From assembly GCF_014650575.1 (NCBI RefSeq), contig NZ_BMVF01000004.1:62001-126000 (forward strand): DNA of 64,000 bases, given 5' to 3'. This DNA is from Streptomyces naganishii JCM 4654 (GTDB lineage Bacteria; Actinomycetota; Actinomycetes; Streptomycetales; Streptomycetaceae). The position numbers and the translations under genes were made by a program. The notes below the pieces were generated by a model, which made no database searches, was not told the DNA's origin, and saw only the letters and a list, made by a program, of their open reading frames with translations. Positions 17,272-25,949 of this stretch are shown piece after piece; within the stretch, counting starts at the first letter, position 1, and each line of letters starts with the position of its first letter.

Positions 17272-18536
17272 GTGCGGTGCGCATGCGCAGAATGAGACTC
17301 AGGCTGTACGGCATCGTGTTCCTCGCCGTGCTCGCGCTGCTGCTGTCGCTCGCGGTGGCCGTCTACCAGCAGGCGTTCACCTCCGTGGTGCCCATCACCT
17401 TGGAGGCCGACGCCCTCGGCAACCAGCTCGATCCACGCGCCGACGTCAAGCTGCGCGGGCTGCTGGTCGGCGAGGTTCGCCAGGTGCACGCCGACGGCAC
17501 GAAGGCGACCCTCGACATCGCGCTCAAGCCGCAGTACGTGCCGTACATCCCTTCGGACGTACACGCACGGCTGCTGCCCAAGACGCTGTTCGGCGAGAAG
17601 TACGTCGACCTGGTCGCTCCCGCCGCCGCCCACGACCCGGCGCGGCCCATCCGCGCGGGCGACGTCATCACGCAGGACCGCACGAAGGCCGGCATCGAGG
17701 TGCAGCAGCTGATGAACGACCTGCTGCCGCTGCTCCGCACCGTCCAGCCGGGCCAACTCGACGCCACACTGTCGGCGTTCGCCACCGCGCTGGAGGGCCG
17801 CGGCGACCGGATCGGCGGCAACCTCGCCCGGGTCGAGGACTATCTGCGCCGCCTCGACCCGCACATGCCCTCCCTCAGGGAGGACATCACGCGGTTCGCG
17901 GACGTCGCCGAGGTGTACGGCGACGCCGCGCCCGACCTGATGCGGATCCTGCGCAACACGGTCACCACCAGCCGGACCATCGTTGAGAAGAGGAACCAGT
18001 TGGCGTCGGCTCTGCGCGCGACCGCCTCCGTGGCGGGCACGGCGAACGACTTCCTGTCCGAGAACGGCGACCGGCTGATCACCCTTGGCCGGGTCTCCCG
18101 CCCCACGCTGGAACTGTTCGCCCGCTACTCCCCCGAGTACCCGTGCCTGTTCCAGGGCCTGGTCCGGCAGGAGAAGGCCTCCGAGGAAGCGTTCCGGGGC
18201 GGCGAGATGCGGATCACCCTCGAGGCCGTCCGCCCGCAGGGGGCGTACCGGCCCGGTGAGGAGCCGGTGTACGGGGAGCGGTCCGGCCCCGACTGCCGCG
18301 GTCTGCCGCATCCCAGGGTGCCCGGGACGAAGCCCCACCTCGACGACGGTACGTCGGCCGGCGATTCCGGCGGCGCCCTCCCTGGAGGTGCCGGCGTGTC
18401 CGCCACCCGGGCCGAGCAGCGGGCCGTCGGCTCGCTCGTGGCCCCCGTCATGGGCGTCCCCGCGGACCAGGTGCCGCCCGTGGCGACCCTGCTGTTCGGG
18501 CCGCTCGCGCGCGGAACGGCGGTGAGTGTCGCATGA
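17268..18536 (+). CDS. mceA: Mce-family protein, MceA position
   Basis: A 422-residue Mce protein: one N-terminal membrane anchor (about 10-30), the MlaD/Mce domain at about 38-120 (ADVKLRGLLVGEVRQV, LLPKTLFGEKYVDLV), a long helical region that builds the periplasm-spanning tube, and a low-complexity C-terminus. The GTG at 17268 is chosen because it overlaps the permease stop as GTGA, the pattern used across this operon; ATG 17283 is the alternative. It is the first of six Mce subunits that assemble as a hetero-hexamer to carry lipids or sterols across the envelope. Confidence 0.88.
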   Translation: MSAVRMRRMRLRLYGIVFLAVLALLLSLAVAVYQQAFTSVVPITLEADALGNQLDPRADVKLRGLLVGEVRQVHADGTKATLDIALKPQYVPYIPSDVHARLLPKTLFGEKYVDLVAPAAAHDPARPIRAGDVITQDRTKAGIEVQQLMNDLLPLLRTVQPGQLDATLSAFATALEGRGDRIGGNLARVEDYLRRLDPHMPSLREDITRFADVAEVYGDAAPDLMRILRNTVTTSRTIVEKRNQLASALRATASVAGTANDFLSENGDRLITLGRVSRPTLELFARYSPEYPCLFQGLVRQEKASEEAFRGGEMRITLEAVRPQGAYRPGEEPVYGERSGPDCRGLPHPRVPGTKPHLDDGTSAGDSGGALPGGAGVSATRAEQRAVGSLVAPVMGVPADQVPPVATLLFGPLARGTAVSVA

Positions 18537-19573
18537 GCAGGCCGACAGTCCGGCAGACCGCCGCCCCGCTGGTCAAGTTCAGCCTCTTCGCGCTGGTCAC
18601 GATCGCGGCGACGGCGCTGCTCGCCGCCACCATCGTGAACGTCTCCTTCACCCCCGAGGACACCTATCACGCGGTGTTCACCGACGTCACCGGGCTGGAG
18701 ACCGGCGACGACATCCGGGTGGCCGGAGTGCGGGTCGGAGAGGTCGAGGGCATCCGGATCAAGGACCGGACACTGGCAGAGGTCACCTTCACCGTCAGCA
18801 CCGACCGGCCGCTTTTCGCAGGGACCCGGGCGGTCGTGCGCTACCGCAACCTGGTCGGGCAGCGGTACATCGCGCTCACCGAGGGCACGGGCGACGTCAC
18901 CGCCAGGCTGCGGCCCGGCGGCACCATCCCGCTGTCCCGGACCCAGCCGGCGCTGGACCTCAACGCCCTGCTGAACGGCTTCAAGCCCCTGTTCGCCGCG
19001 CTCAGCCCGAGCGACGTCAACCAGCTCGCCACCGAGATCATCCGGACTCTCCAGGGTGAAGGCGGCACGGTGAACAGCCTGCTCGCACACACGGCCTCGC
19101 TCACCAGCACTCTCGCCGACCGCGACAAGCTGATCGGATCAGTGATCGACAACCTCAGCACCGTCCTGGAGACGCTCGACAAGCGCGGTTCCCGCTTCTC
19201 CGGGCTGCTCACGCAACTGCGCCGGGTGGTTTCGGGGCTGTCCGCCGACCGCAAGCCCATCGGGCAGTCGCTGGTGAGCATCGGCGACCTCACGGACGTC
19301 ACGTCGGGGCTGCTGGAGGACGCGCGTCCGCCGCTGAAGGACGACATCGCCGGGCTCGGTGATCTGACCGGAACGCTGAACAAGAACGAGAACTCCGTGG
19401 AGGGCGTCCTGAAGCGGCTGCCGAACAAGCTCGAGAAGCTGACGGGGGCCGCCTCGTACGGCTCGTGGTTCAACTTCTACCTCTGCGACTTCGACGGCCG
19501 GATCGTGCTGCCGAAGACCAAACAGGTGATCACCCCGGAGCTGCACGTGGCGCGTGCGAGGTGTGGCGGATGA
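18533..19573 (+). CDS. mceB: Mce-family protein, MceB position
   Basis: A 346-residue Mce protein with an N-terminal membrane helix (about 12-34), the Mce domain (TGLETGDDIRVAGVRVGEVEG, YRNLVGQRYIALTEG) and the conserved central helical region (LNALLNGFKPLFAAL). It starts with an ATGA overlap with mceA and ends overlapping mceC the same way. The C-terminus (YGSWFNFYLCDFDG) is the usual end of MceB proteins. Confidence 0.9.
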   Translation: MSRPTVRQTAAPLVKFSLFALVTIAATALLAATIVNVSFTPEDTYHAVFTDVTGLETGDDIRVAGVRVGEVEGIRIKDRTLAEVTFTVSTDRPLFAGTRAVVRYRNLVGQRYIALTEGTGDVTARLRPGGTIPLSRTQPALDLNALLNGFKPLFAALSPSDVNQLATEIIRTLQGEGGTVNSLLAHTASLTSTLADRDKLIGSVIDNLSTVLETLDKRGSRFSGLLTQLRRVVSGLSADRKPIGQSLVSIGDLTDVTSGLLEDARPPLKDDIAGLGDLTGTLNKNENSVEGVLKRLPNKLEKLTGAASYGSWFNFYLCDFDGRIVLPKTKQVITPELHVARARCGG

Positions 19574-20769
19574 GCATGCGCATCAGGCGGCGCGCTGTCC
19601 GCCGCCCCGAGCCGCTGGTGAAGGTCCGGGTCCTGCCGCCCAGACTGCCGAAGCTGCCCCGGCTGCTGCCCAAGCGCACGCCCCGCCCCGAACCCCTCGT
19701 GAAAGTGCGCGTCCTGCCGCCGAAGCTGCCCCGGATCCGGCTCGGGCGGCCCCGTCTGAAGCACTCCCGCGTCGGGGCACCTCCCACGCGTTTCAGGCAG
19801 CGCGGGAGCAACCCGGTCGTCGTCGGCGCCGTCGGCCTCACCCTCCTCGCGCTGCTCACCGTCGCCGCCTTCAACGCCGACAGCCTGCCGCTGATCGGCG
19901 GCGGCGACACCTACAGCGCGGCCTTCTCCGAGGCCGGCGGACTCAAGCCCGGCGACGAGGTACGGATCGCCGGGGTCAAGGTCGGCAAGGTCGAGGGCGT
20001 CGACCTGGACGGCGACCACGTCAAGGTGACCTTCAAGATCAAGGGCCACCCGGGGTTCGGTACCGACACGGGCGCCGCGATCCGAGTCAAGACGATCCTC
20101 GGCGCCAAGTACCTGGCCCTGTACCCGAAGGGGCCCGGCCAGTTGAAGCCGGGCAGCCGGATCCCGCTGCGGCGGACGGTGTCGGCGTACGACGTCGTCC
20201 AGGCCTTCAGCGACCTGACGACCACCACCGAGGAGGTCGACACCGACCGGCTCGCGAAGGCACTGGACACGATCTCCGTCACCTTCCAGGACTCCCCCGA
20301 GGAGGTGCGGGCGTCGGTCAAGGGGCTGTCGCGGATCTCCCGGACCGTAGCCGCCCGTGACAAGGCGCTGCGCGCACTCCTCGACCATGCGAACGGAGTC
20401 ACCAAGGTGCTGGCCGGACACACGAAGGACTTCTCCGCACTGGTGAAGGACGGTGACGCCCTGTTCAAGGAGATCGCCAAACGGCGCACGGCGATCCACC
20501 AACTGCTCAAGAGCTCCGCGCTGCTGGGCATCGAACTGTCCGGCCTGGTCGACGACAACCGCAAGGAGATCGGGCCCGCGCTGAAGAACCTCGACACCTT
20601 CGTGACGATGCTCGAACGCAACCAGGCGAGCCTGGACCGCAGCGTCGGGCTGCTCGCCCCCTACGTACGTCTCTTCACCAACACCCTGGGCAACGGCCGC
20701 TGGTTCGACTCCTACGTCCAGAACCTGGTCGCCGCCCCGGTCGCGCCACGGACGGGAGGCACCCGATGA
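19570..20769 (+). CDS. mceC: Mce-family protein, MceC position, with a duplicated basic N-terminal extension
   Basis: A 399-residue Mce protein. Before the membrane helix (about 82-101) it carries an unusual cytoplasmic extension of about 80 residues, rich in Arg, Lys and Pro, in which RPEPLVKVRVLPP occurs twice with a 27-residue period (12-24 and 39-51). The Mce domain (GGLKPGDEVRIAGVKVGKVEG, KTILGAKYLALYPKG) and helical region follow. The ATG at 19570 overlaps the mceB stop by 4 nt and is the only start consistent with the operon layout. The extension faces the cytoplasm, where it could touch the ATPase, nucleic acid or phospholipid head groups. Its role is unknown. Confidence 0.88.
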   Translation: MSMRIRRRAVRRPEPLVKVRVLPPRLPKLPRLLPKRTPRPEPLVKVRVLPPKLPRIRLGRPRLKHSRVGAPPTRFRQRGSNPVVVGAVGLTLLALLTVAAFNADSLPLIGGGDTYSAAFSEAGGLKPGDEVRIAGVKVGKVEGVDLDGDHVKVTFKIKGHPGFGTDTGAAIRVKTILGAKYLALYPKGPGQLKPGSRIPLRRTVSAYDVVQAFSDLTTTTEEVDTDRLAKALDTISVTFQDSPEEVRASVKGLSRISRTVAARDKALRALLDHANGVTKVLAGHTKDFSALVKDGDALFKEIAKRRTAIHQLLKSSALLGIELSGLVDDNRKEIGPALKNLDTFVTMLERNQASLDRSVGLLAPYVRLFTNTLGNGRWFDSYVQNLVAAPVAPRTGGTR

Positions 20770-21875
20770 CCCGCAGGCTCCTGGCCCTGTTCACCGTGCT
20801 CGCGCTCGTCGTCGGCCTCGCCGTCGTCCTCTGGCCGGGCCCCGGCCCGGTCCGTGTCACGGCGTACTTCCCGCGCACCGTCGGCATCTACCCCGGCTCC
20901 GACGTCCGCGTCCTCGGTGTCCGCATCGGCGAGGTCGGGAAAATCACCCCGGAGGGCGACCGGGTACGGGTGGAGCTGGAATACGACCGGGGCCGCGAGG
21001 TCCCGGCCGACGCGCGCGCCGCGATCATCAACTCCTCGGTGGTCAGCGACCGTTACGTGCAGCTGCTGCCGGTGTACCGCAAGGGCCCGGTGCTGCGGGA
21101 CGGAGACGTCATCCCCGAGTCCCGTACGGCCGTCCCCGTCGAGCTGGACCGGATCTTCGAGAGCCTGCACACCACCGCCGAGGCGCTCGGCCCGAAGGGC
21201 GCCAACAAGAAGGGCTCGCTGTCCCGGCTGCTCGGGGTGAGCGCGGACAACCTGCGGGGACAGGGCGAGAACCTCAACCAGACGGTGGAGGACCTGTCCC
21301 AGGCGGTCACCACGCTGTCCGACGGGCGCGGCGACCTGTTCGGGACCGTGCGGAACCTCCAGGTGTTCACGGCCGCGCTGGCGGCGGACGACACCAGCGT
21401 GCGGTCGTTCGACACCGACCTCGCCGACGTGGCCGGGCAGCTCGCCGGGGAGCGCGAAGATCTCGCGGCCGCACTGAAGTACCTGGCCACCGCACTCGGT
21501 GACGTGGCCGGCTTCGTCAAGGGCAACAAGAAGGAGCTGGCCTCGGACGTGAAGGGCCTGGCCAAGGTCACCAAGGTTCTCGTCACCCAACGACAGGCTC
21601 TGGAGGAGCTGTTGACCGTCGCCCCCACGGGCTTGTCGAACCTGCAGAACGCCTACAACCCCGCCGCCGGCACCCTCGACACGCGCAACAACGCGCAAAC
21701 CCCGCAGGATCCGTCATCCCTTCTCTGCTCGATCCTGAGGACGACCGGCGACGACCACGACAACTGTGCCGGGCTGAGGAAGCTCTTCGACTCCCTGCCC
21801 AGGGTCCCGTCGGCCCCGGCGTCGACGGGCACGGTCGACAGGACCCTCGGCGGGATTCTGGGGGCGCCGGCATGA
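20766..21875 (+). CDS. mceD: Mce-family protein, MceD position
   Basis: A 369-residue Mce protein with a short N-terminal membrane anchor (about 4-20), the Mce domain (VGIYPGSDVRVLGVRIGEVGK, NSSVVSDRYVQLLPVY), a long helical body, and a C-terminal Cys pair (LLCSILR, NCAGLRK) that may form an extracytoplasmic disulfide. 4-nt overlaps on both sides. Confidence 0.9.
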   Translation: MTRRLLALFTVLALVVGLAVVLWPGPGPVRVTAYFPRTVGIYPGSDVRVLGVRIGEVGKITPEGDRVRVELEYDRGREVPADARAAIINSSVVSDRYVQLLPVYRKGPVLRDGDVIPESRTAVPVELDRIFESLHTTAEALGPKGANKKGSLSRLLGVSADNLRGQGENLNQTVEDLSQAVTTLSDGRGDLFGTVRNLQVFTAALAADDTSVRSFDTDLADVAGQLAGEREDLAAALKYLATALGDVAGFVKGNKKELASDVKGLAKVTKVLVTQRQALEELLTVAPTGLSNLQNAYNPAAGTLDTRNNAQTPQDPSSLLCSILRTTGDDHDNCAGLRKLFDSLPRVPSAPASTGTVDRTLGGILGAPA

Positions 21876-23173
21876 GCGTGCGGCGCAAGGTGCGGTTGGC
21901 CGCCTGGACGGCGGTCGGCTCGCTGCTGCTGACCGGCTGTGAGTTCAACGGCTGGTACGACGTCCCGCTGCCCGGCGGCGCTGCCTCGGACGGTCACGCC
22001 TACCACGTCACCGTCGAGTTCCGGGACGTCCTGGACCTGGTGCCGCAGTCCTCCGTCAAGGTCAACAACGTCACGGTCGGCGCGGTCGAGAAGGTGGAGC
22101 TGGACGGCTGGCACGCCCGCGTGCGGCTCAGGATCGCCGACTCGGTGAAGCTGCCCGGCAACGCGATCGCCGAGGTGAGGCAGACCAGCATGCTCGGCGA
22201 GAAGTACGTCGCCCTGTCCGCGCCGGCCGGCGCGCGGCCCGTCGGACGGCTCCGCGACGGTGACCGCATCCCGCTGTCCCGCAGCGGACGCGACCCGGAG
22301 GTCGAGGAGGTGCTGTCGGCGCTGTCCGCGCTGCTCAACGGCGGTGGGGTGGCCCAGCTGAAGACGATCACCGTCGAGTTGAACAAGGCCCTCGGCGGCC
22401 GCGAGGACCGGGTCAGGTCCCTGCTGAAGCAGCTCGACACGTTCCTCGGGGGCCTCGACGGCCAACGGGCGGACATCGTGCGCGCGTTGAAGGGCGTCGA
22501 CCGGCTCGCGAAGCGGCTGAGGAAGGAGAAGAAGACGATCGCTCTGGCCGTCGACACCATGCCGCCCGCCCTGAAGGTCCTCGCCGACCAGCGCAAGGAC
22601 CTGACGAAGATGCTCACCGCCCTGTCCAGGCTCGGCGAGACCGGCACCAGGGTGGTGAAGGCCTCCCACGACGACACCGTCGCCGACCTGAAGGAACTCC
22701 AGCCCATCCTGGCGCAGCTGAACAAGGCGGGCGACGACCTGCCCGATTCCCTCGAAATCCTCACCACGTACCCGTTCCCGCGCAACGCCACGGACGCCGT
22801 CAAGGGCGACTACGTCAACCTCAAGATCACCGCGGACCTCGATCTGGCGGACCTCTACGGCAACGTCACCGGCAAGCCCGGCAAGGGCGGGAAGTCCCCG
22901 TCCCCCGGGACACCGCGTCTTCCCGGCGTCCCCACTCCCGCCCCGCTCCCGTCCCTTCCGTCCCTCCCGTCCCTGCCGGGCACCCCGTCCGTGCCTCCCG
23001 TGCCTCCCGTGCCCTCCCCGCCCACCGCGCCCTCGCCCCCCTCCGGCGGCGGCACCCTGCTGTGCCCGCCGGTGTGCGGCGCCGCCTACGGCACCGGGGG
23101 CAGTCCGCGCCGCCTTCCGCCGGGCGTCGATCCCGGCCTCGCCGAGCTGATGCTGAAGGGGATGCTGCCGTGA
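21872..23173 (+). CDS. mceE: Mce-family lipoprotein, MceE (LprK) position
   Basis: A 433-residue Mce subunit made as a lipoprotein: basic start, hydrophobic stretch and the lipobox LLTGC (Cys23), as in mycobacterial MceE/LprK. The Mce domain follows (VPQSSVKVNNVTVGAVEK, QTSMLGEKYVALS). The C-terminus has a Pro/Ser-rich linker (about 335-400) ending in two Cys (LLCPPVCG). The operon position and the lipobox agree. Confidence 0.92.
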   Translation: MSVRRKVRLAAWTAVGSLLLTGCEFNGWYDVPLPGGAASDGHAYHVTVEFRDVLDLVPQSSVKVNNVTVGAVEKVELDGWHARVRLRIADSVKLPGNAIAEVRQTSMLGEKYVALSAPAGARPVGRLRDGDRIPLSRSGRDPEVEEVLSALSALLNGGGVAQLKTITVELNKALGGREDRVRSLLKQLDTFLGGLDGQRADIVRALKGVDRLAKRLRKEKKTIALAVDTMPPALKVLADQRKDLTKMLTALSRLGETGTRVVKASHDDTVADLKELQPILAQLNKAGDDLPDSLEILTTYPFPRNATDAVKGDYVNLKITADLDLADLYGNVTGKPGKGGKSPSPGTPRLPGVPTPAPLPSLPSLPSLPGTPSVPPVPPVPSPPTAPSPPSGGGTLLCPPVCGAAYGTGGSPRRLPPGVDPGLAELMLKGMLP

Positions 23174-24444
23174 TCACACGTACGGTCAGGGCCCAACTGC
23201 TCGCCTTCGCGACCGTCACCGCCCTCGGCGTGTCCTACGTGGGCGCCCGGTACACGGGTGTGGTGGACGGCCTCCTGCACCGCGGGTACACCGTGCGCGC
23301 CGACTTCGCCGAGTCCGGGGGCGTCTTCCCCGGCGCCGAGGTCACCTACCGGGGGGTGCCGGTGGGCCGCGTGGGCGATCTGCGGCTGACCGGCTCCGGG
23401 GTCTCGGTGGCGCTGAAGATCGAGGACGGCGCCCCGAGGATCCCGGCCGACACGCTCGCGGTGGTCGCCGACCGCTCGGCGGTGGGCGAGCAGTACGTCG
23501 ACCTCCAGCCACGGCGGTCGGGCGGTCCGTACCTCAGGGACGGCAGCCCGATCCCGCGCAGCAGCACGCGGACCCCGCTGCCGGTCACCGACCTGGTCCT
23601 CAGCCTGGACCGGCTGGTCAACTCGGTCGGCAAGGACGATCTGCGCGTCACCGTCGACGAGCTGGGCAAGGCGTTCGCCGGCACCGGACCGAACCTGAGC
23701 CGGCTGGTGGACTCCGGCGACGCGCTGGTGGAGTCGGCATCCCAGTCGCTCCCCCAGACGGTCTCGCTGATCGAGGACTCGCGGACGGTGCTCAGGACAC
23801 AAGCCGACCAGGGCTCGGCCATCAAGTCGTTCTCCCGCGATCTCGCCGCGCTCACCGAGCAGTTGAAGTCGAGCGACGGCGATCTGCGCCGGCTGATCGG
23901 CGCCGCTGCGCCCGCCGCGCTGGAGGTCGACTCGCTGCTGAAGTCGACGCGGCCGTACGTGCCCGTCCTGCTGACCAACCTCATCAGCGGCGGCCAGATC
24001 ACCGTGGCCCGGCTGCCCGGCGTCGAACAGGCCCTGGTCACACTCCCGCTCAACGTCGCGGGCAGCTACACGGTCATCCCCGGTGACGGCACCACCCACT
24101 TCGGGCTGACCGTGAACGCCGACGACCCTCCCGCGTGCACCCGGGGCTACGGCACCCAGCGGCGCGACCCCGCCGACACCGGCACGCGCCCGGCGAACAC
24201 CGACGCGCGCTGCACGATGCCGCGCGGCAGCAAGACCTCGGTGCGCGGAGCGCAGAACGCGCCCGGTGCGGCGACCGGCCGGCACAGCGCCGGCCAGGCC
24301 GCGTTCGTGGCCCCTTACGACCCGGAGACCGGCACCGTGACCGGCCCGGACGGAACGCCCGTCGAGATCGGCTCGACGGGCGGGGAACAGACCGTGTTCG
24401 GAAAGGACTCGTGGCAATGGCTGCTCGTGGGACCGATGGCATGA
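23170..24444 (+). CDS. mceF: Mce-family protein, MceF position
   Basis: A 424-residue Mce protein with an N-terminal anchor (about 8-26), the Mce domain (GVFPGAEVTYRGVPVGRVGDL, RSAVGEQYVDLQP) and the conserved central region ending with the long MceF-type C-terminus. The GTG at 23170 overlaps the mceE stop (GTGA). Four nt of overlap link it to the Mce-associated gene that follows. Confidence 0.9.
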   Translation: MITRTVRAQLLAFATVTALGVSYVGARYTGVVDGLLHRGYTVRADFAESGGVFPGAEVTYRGVPVGRVGDLRLTGSGVSVALKIEDGAPRIPADTLAVVADRSAVGEQYVDLQPRRSGGPYLRDGSPIPRSSTRTPLPVTDLVLSLDRLVNSVGKDDLRVTVDELGKAFAGTGPNLSRLVDSGDALVESASQSLPQTVSLIEDSRTVLRTQADQGSAIKSFSRDLAALTEQLKSSDGDLRRLIGAAAPAALEVDSLLKSTRPYVPVLLTNLISGGQITVARLPGVEQALVTLPLNVAGSYTVIPGDGTTHFGLTVNADDPPACTRGYGTQRRDPADTGTRPANTDARCTMPRGSKTSVRGAQNAPGAATGRHSAGQAAFVAPYDPETGTVTGPDGTPVEIGSTGGEQTVFGKDSWQWLLVGPMA

Positions 24445-24929
24445 GAGGCCGGCGGATGAGACTGCTGTCGGCGGGGCTCGCCGCCGCGACCGTGCTGACG
24501 ACCGTGCCGTGCGTCTGGGTGGGCCTGAAGCTGTCCGACCAGCGCGTGGCGGAGCAGCGCCGTCAGGACATCCTGGCGGCGGCCCGCCAGTCGGCGCTGA
24601 GCTTCACCTCGCTCGACTACCGGCACTACGGCCGGGACAGCGGCAACGTGCTGAAGGACGCCACCGGCGAGTTCAAGAAGGAGTTCGCCGCGCAGACCGC
24701 ACAACTGACGAAGCTGGTCGCGCGGAACAAGTCGGTGTCCGAGGGGCAGGTCCTGGAAGCGGGCATCGTGCGGTCCGACGCGCGCTCGGCCCGGGTCCTG
24801 GTCGTGGCCGACAGCAAGGTGACCAACACCGCCGTGCCCGAGGGCCAGGCACGCACCTACCGGCTGCAGCTCGACCTCCAGCGCGTGGCCGGCCGCTGGC
24901 TGACCTCCGACGTCACGTTCGTGGGCTGA
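24441..24929 (+). CDS. Mce-associated membrane protein (Mam-like), first
   Basis: A 162-residue single-pass protein: membrane helix at about 10-28, then an NTF2-like extracytoplasmic domain (SALSFTSLDYRHYGRDSGNVL, GRWLTSDVTFVG) characteristic of Mce-associated (Mam/Mas) proteins, which stabilise Mce complexes in mycobacteria. The ATG at 24441 overlaps the mceF stop; ATG 24456 is an alternative. Confidence 0.85.
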   Translation: MRGRRMRLLSAGLAAATVLTTVPCVWVGLKLSDQRVAEQRRQDILAAARQSALSFTSLDYRHYGRDSGNVLKDATGEFKKEFAAQTAQLTKLVARNKSVSEGQVLEAGIVRSDARSARVLVVADSKVTNTAVPEGQARTYRLQLDLQRVAGRWLTSDVTFVG

Positions 24930-24948
24930 CCCACCCGTGAGGCCATCG

Positions 24949-25743
24949 ATGAGAAGAGACACCGTGGCGAACCCTCCCTCCCGCACCCGCGGCACCAGCT
25001 CCCCTGCCCGCGGCACCAGCTCCCCTGCCCGCCGCACGATGACCGCGGCCGCTCGAGCGGCAGCCAAGCGCGCCGGGCGGCCCGCGCACCCCGAACGCGG
25101 TTCCCGCCAGGAAGAGCAGGCTCCCGCCGGGCGCACCCTGCTCGTCGATCCGCCGGCGAACGGCTGGGAGGACCCGCCCGAGCCCGAAATACGCGAGCCG
25201 TTCGAGGAAGAGCCGGAGGACGGCGCGCCCCCGCGCAAGGCCGGGCGTGCCGTGCTCACCGCGGTGCTGGGCGTCCTCCTCGTCGCGGCCCTGGTCGCGG
25301 CCGCCGTACTCGGGTGGCAGTACCGGCAGGGACGGCAGGCCGAGCAGGCCCGCGGCGAGGCCGTCGCGGCCGCCCTGAAGGCGGCGCCGGTCGTGCTGTC
25401 GTACGACTACCGGCACCTGGACCGGGACTTCTCCCGCGCCCGCGCTCTGCTGACCGGGCACTTCCGCGACCAGTACGGCAAGACCACGAGCGCGGTGGTC
25501 GCACCGACCGCGGCCAAGTACCACGGCGTGGTGAAGGCGACCGTGGCCACACCCTCCGACGGCGGCGCCCCGGCGGTCTCCGTCGTGTCCACCACACCGG
25601 ACCGGGCCGTCGTCCTGCTCTTCGTCAACCAGGTCACCCAGAGCACTCAGGTCCAGGCGCCCCGGCTGGACCTGAACCGGGTGCGCATGACGCTGACCCG
25701 GACCTCCGACGGCTGGAAGGTGAGCGGCGTCGACGCCCTCTGA
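24949..25743 (+). CDS. Mce-associated membrane protein (Mam-like), second
   Basis: A 264-residue protein with a disordered cytoplasmic N-terminus (TSSPARG repeated twice, then Glu/Pro-rich), one membrane helix at about 102-125, and an NTF2-like domain (APVVLSYDYRHLDRDFSRA, DGWKVSGVDAL) homologous to the preceding gene product. The ATG at 24949 has GAGG 6 nt upstream; GTG 24937 is a weaker alternative. Last gene of the mce operon, 19 nt after its neighbour and followed by a strong hairpin. Confidence 0.85.
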   Translation: MRRDTVANPPSRTRGTSSPARGTSSPARRTMTAAARAAAKRAGRPAHPERGSRQEEQAPAGRTLLVDPPANGWEDPPEPEIREPFEEEPEDGAPPRKAGRAVLTAVLGVLLVAALVAAAVLGWQYRQGRQAEQARGEAVAAALKAAPVVLSYDYRHLDRDFSRARALLTGHFRDQYGKTTSAVVAPTAAKYHGVVKATVATPSDGGAPAVSVVSTTPDRAVVLLFVNQVTQSTQVQAPRLDLNRVRMTLTRTSDGWKVSGVDAL

Positions 25744-25756
25744 CCAGGCCCTCCGC

Positions 25757-25788
25757 AGGTGCCCTCGCGCGGTCGCGCGGGGGCACCT
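25757..25788 (+). terminator. Terminator of the mce operon
   Basis: A 15-bp stem with a minimal loop (arms 25757-25771 and 25774-25788, one G-T pair) follows the last stop by 13 nt and precedes a short T/C-rich stretch. Confidence 0.8.
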
Positions 25789-25949
25789 TCTCGTCCCGCT
25801 GCCCCCTCAGCAGCCGTCCGGCCCGTCTCGAAAAGAGTTCGGCCGCCCGCGACGGACGCCGCCTGGCTCGCCGTAGAGCAGACGAAGGCATCACCCGTAC
25901 CGCCGCACATGACCACCCGTCGTCCGACTCGCGAACCCAAGAGGTGCCT

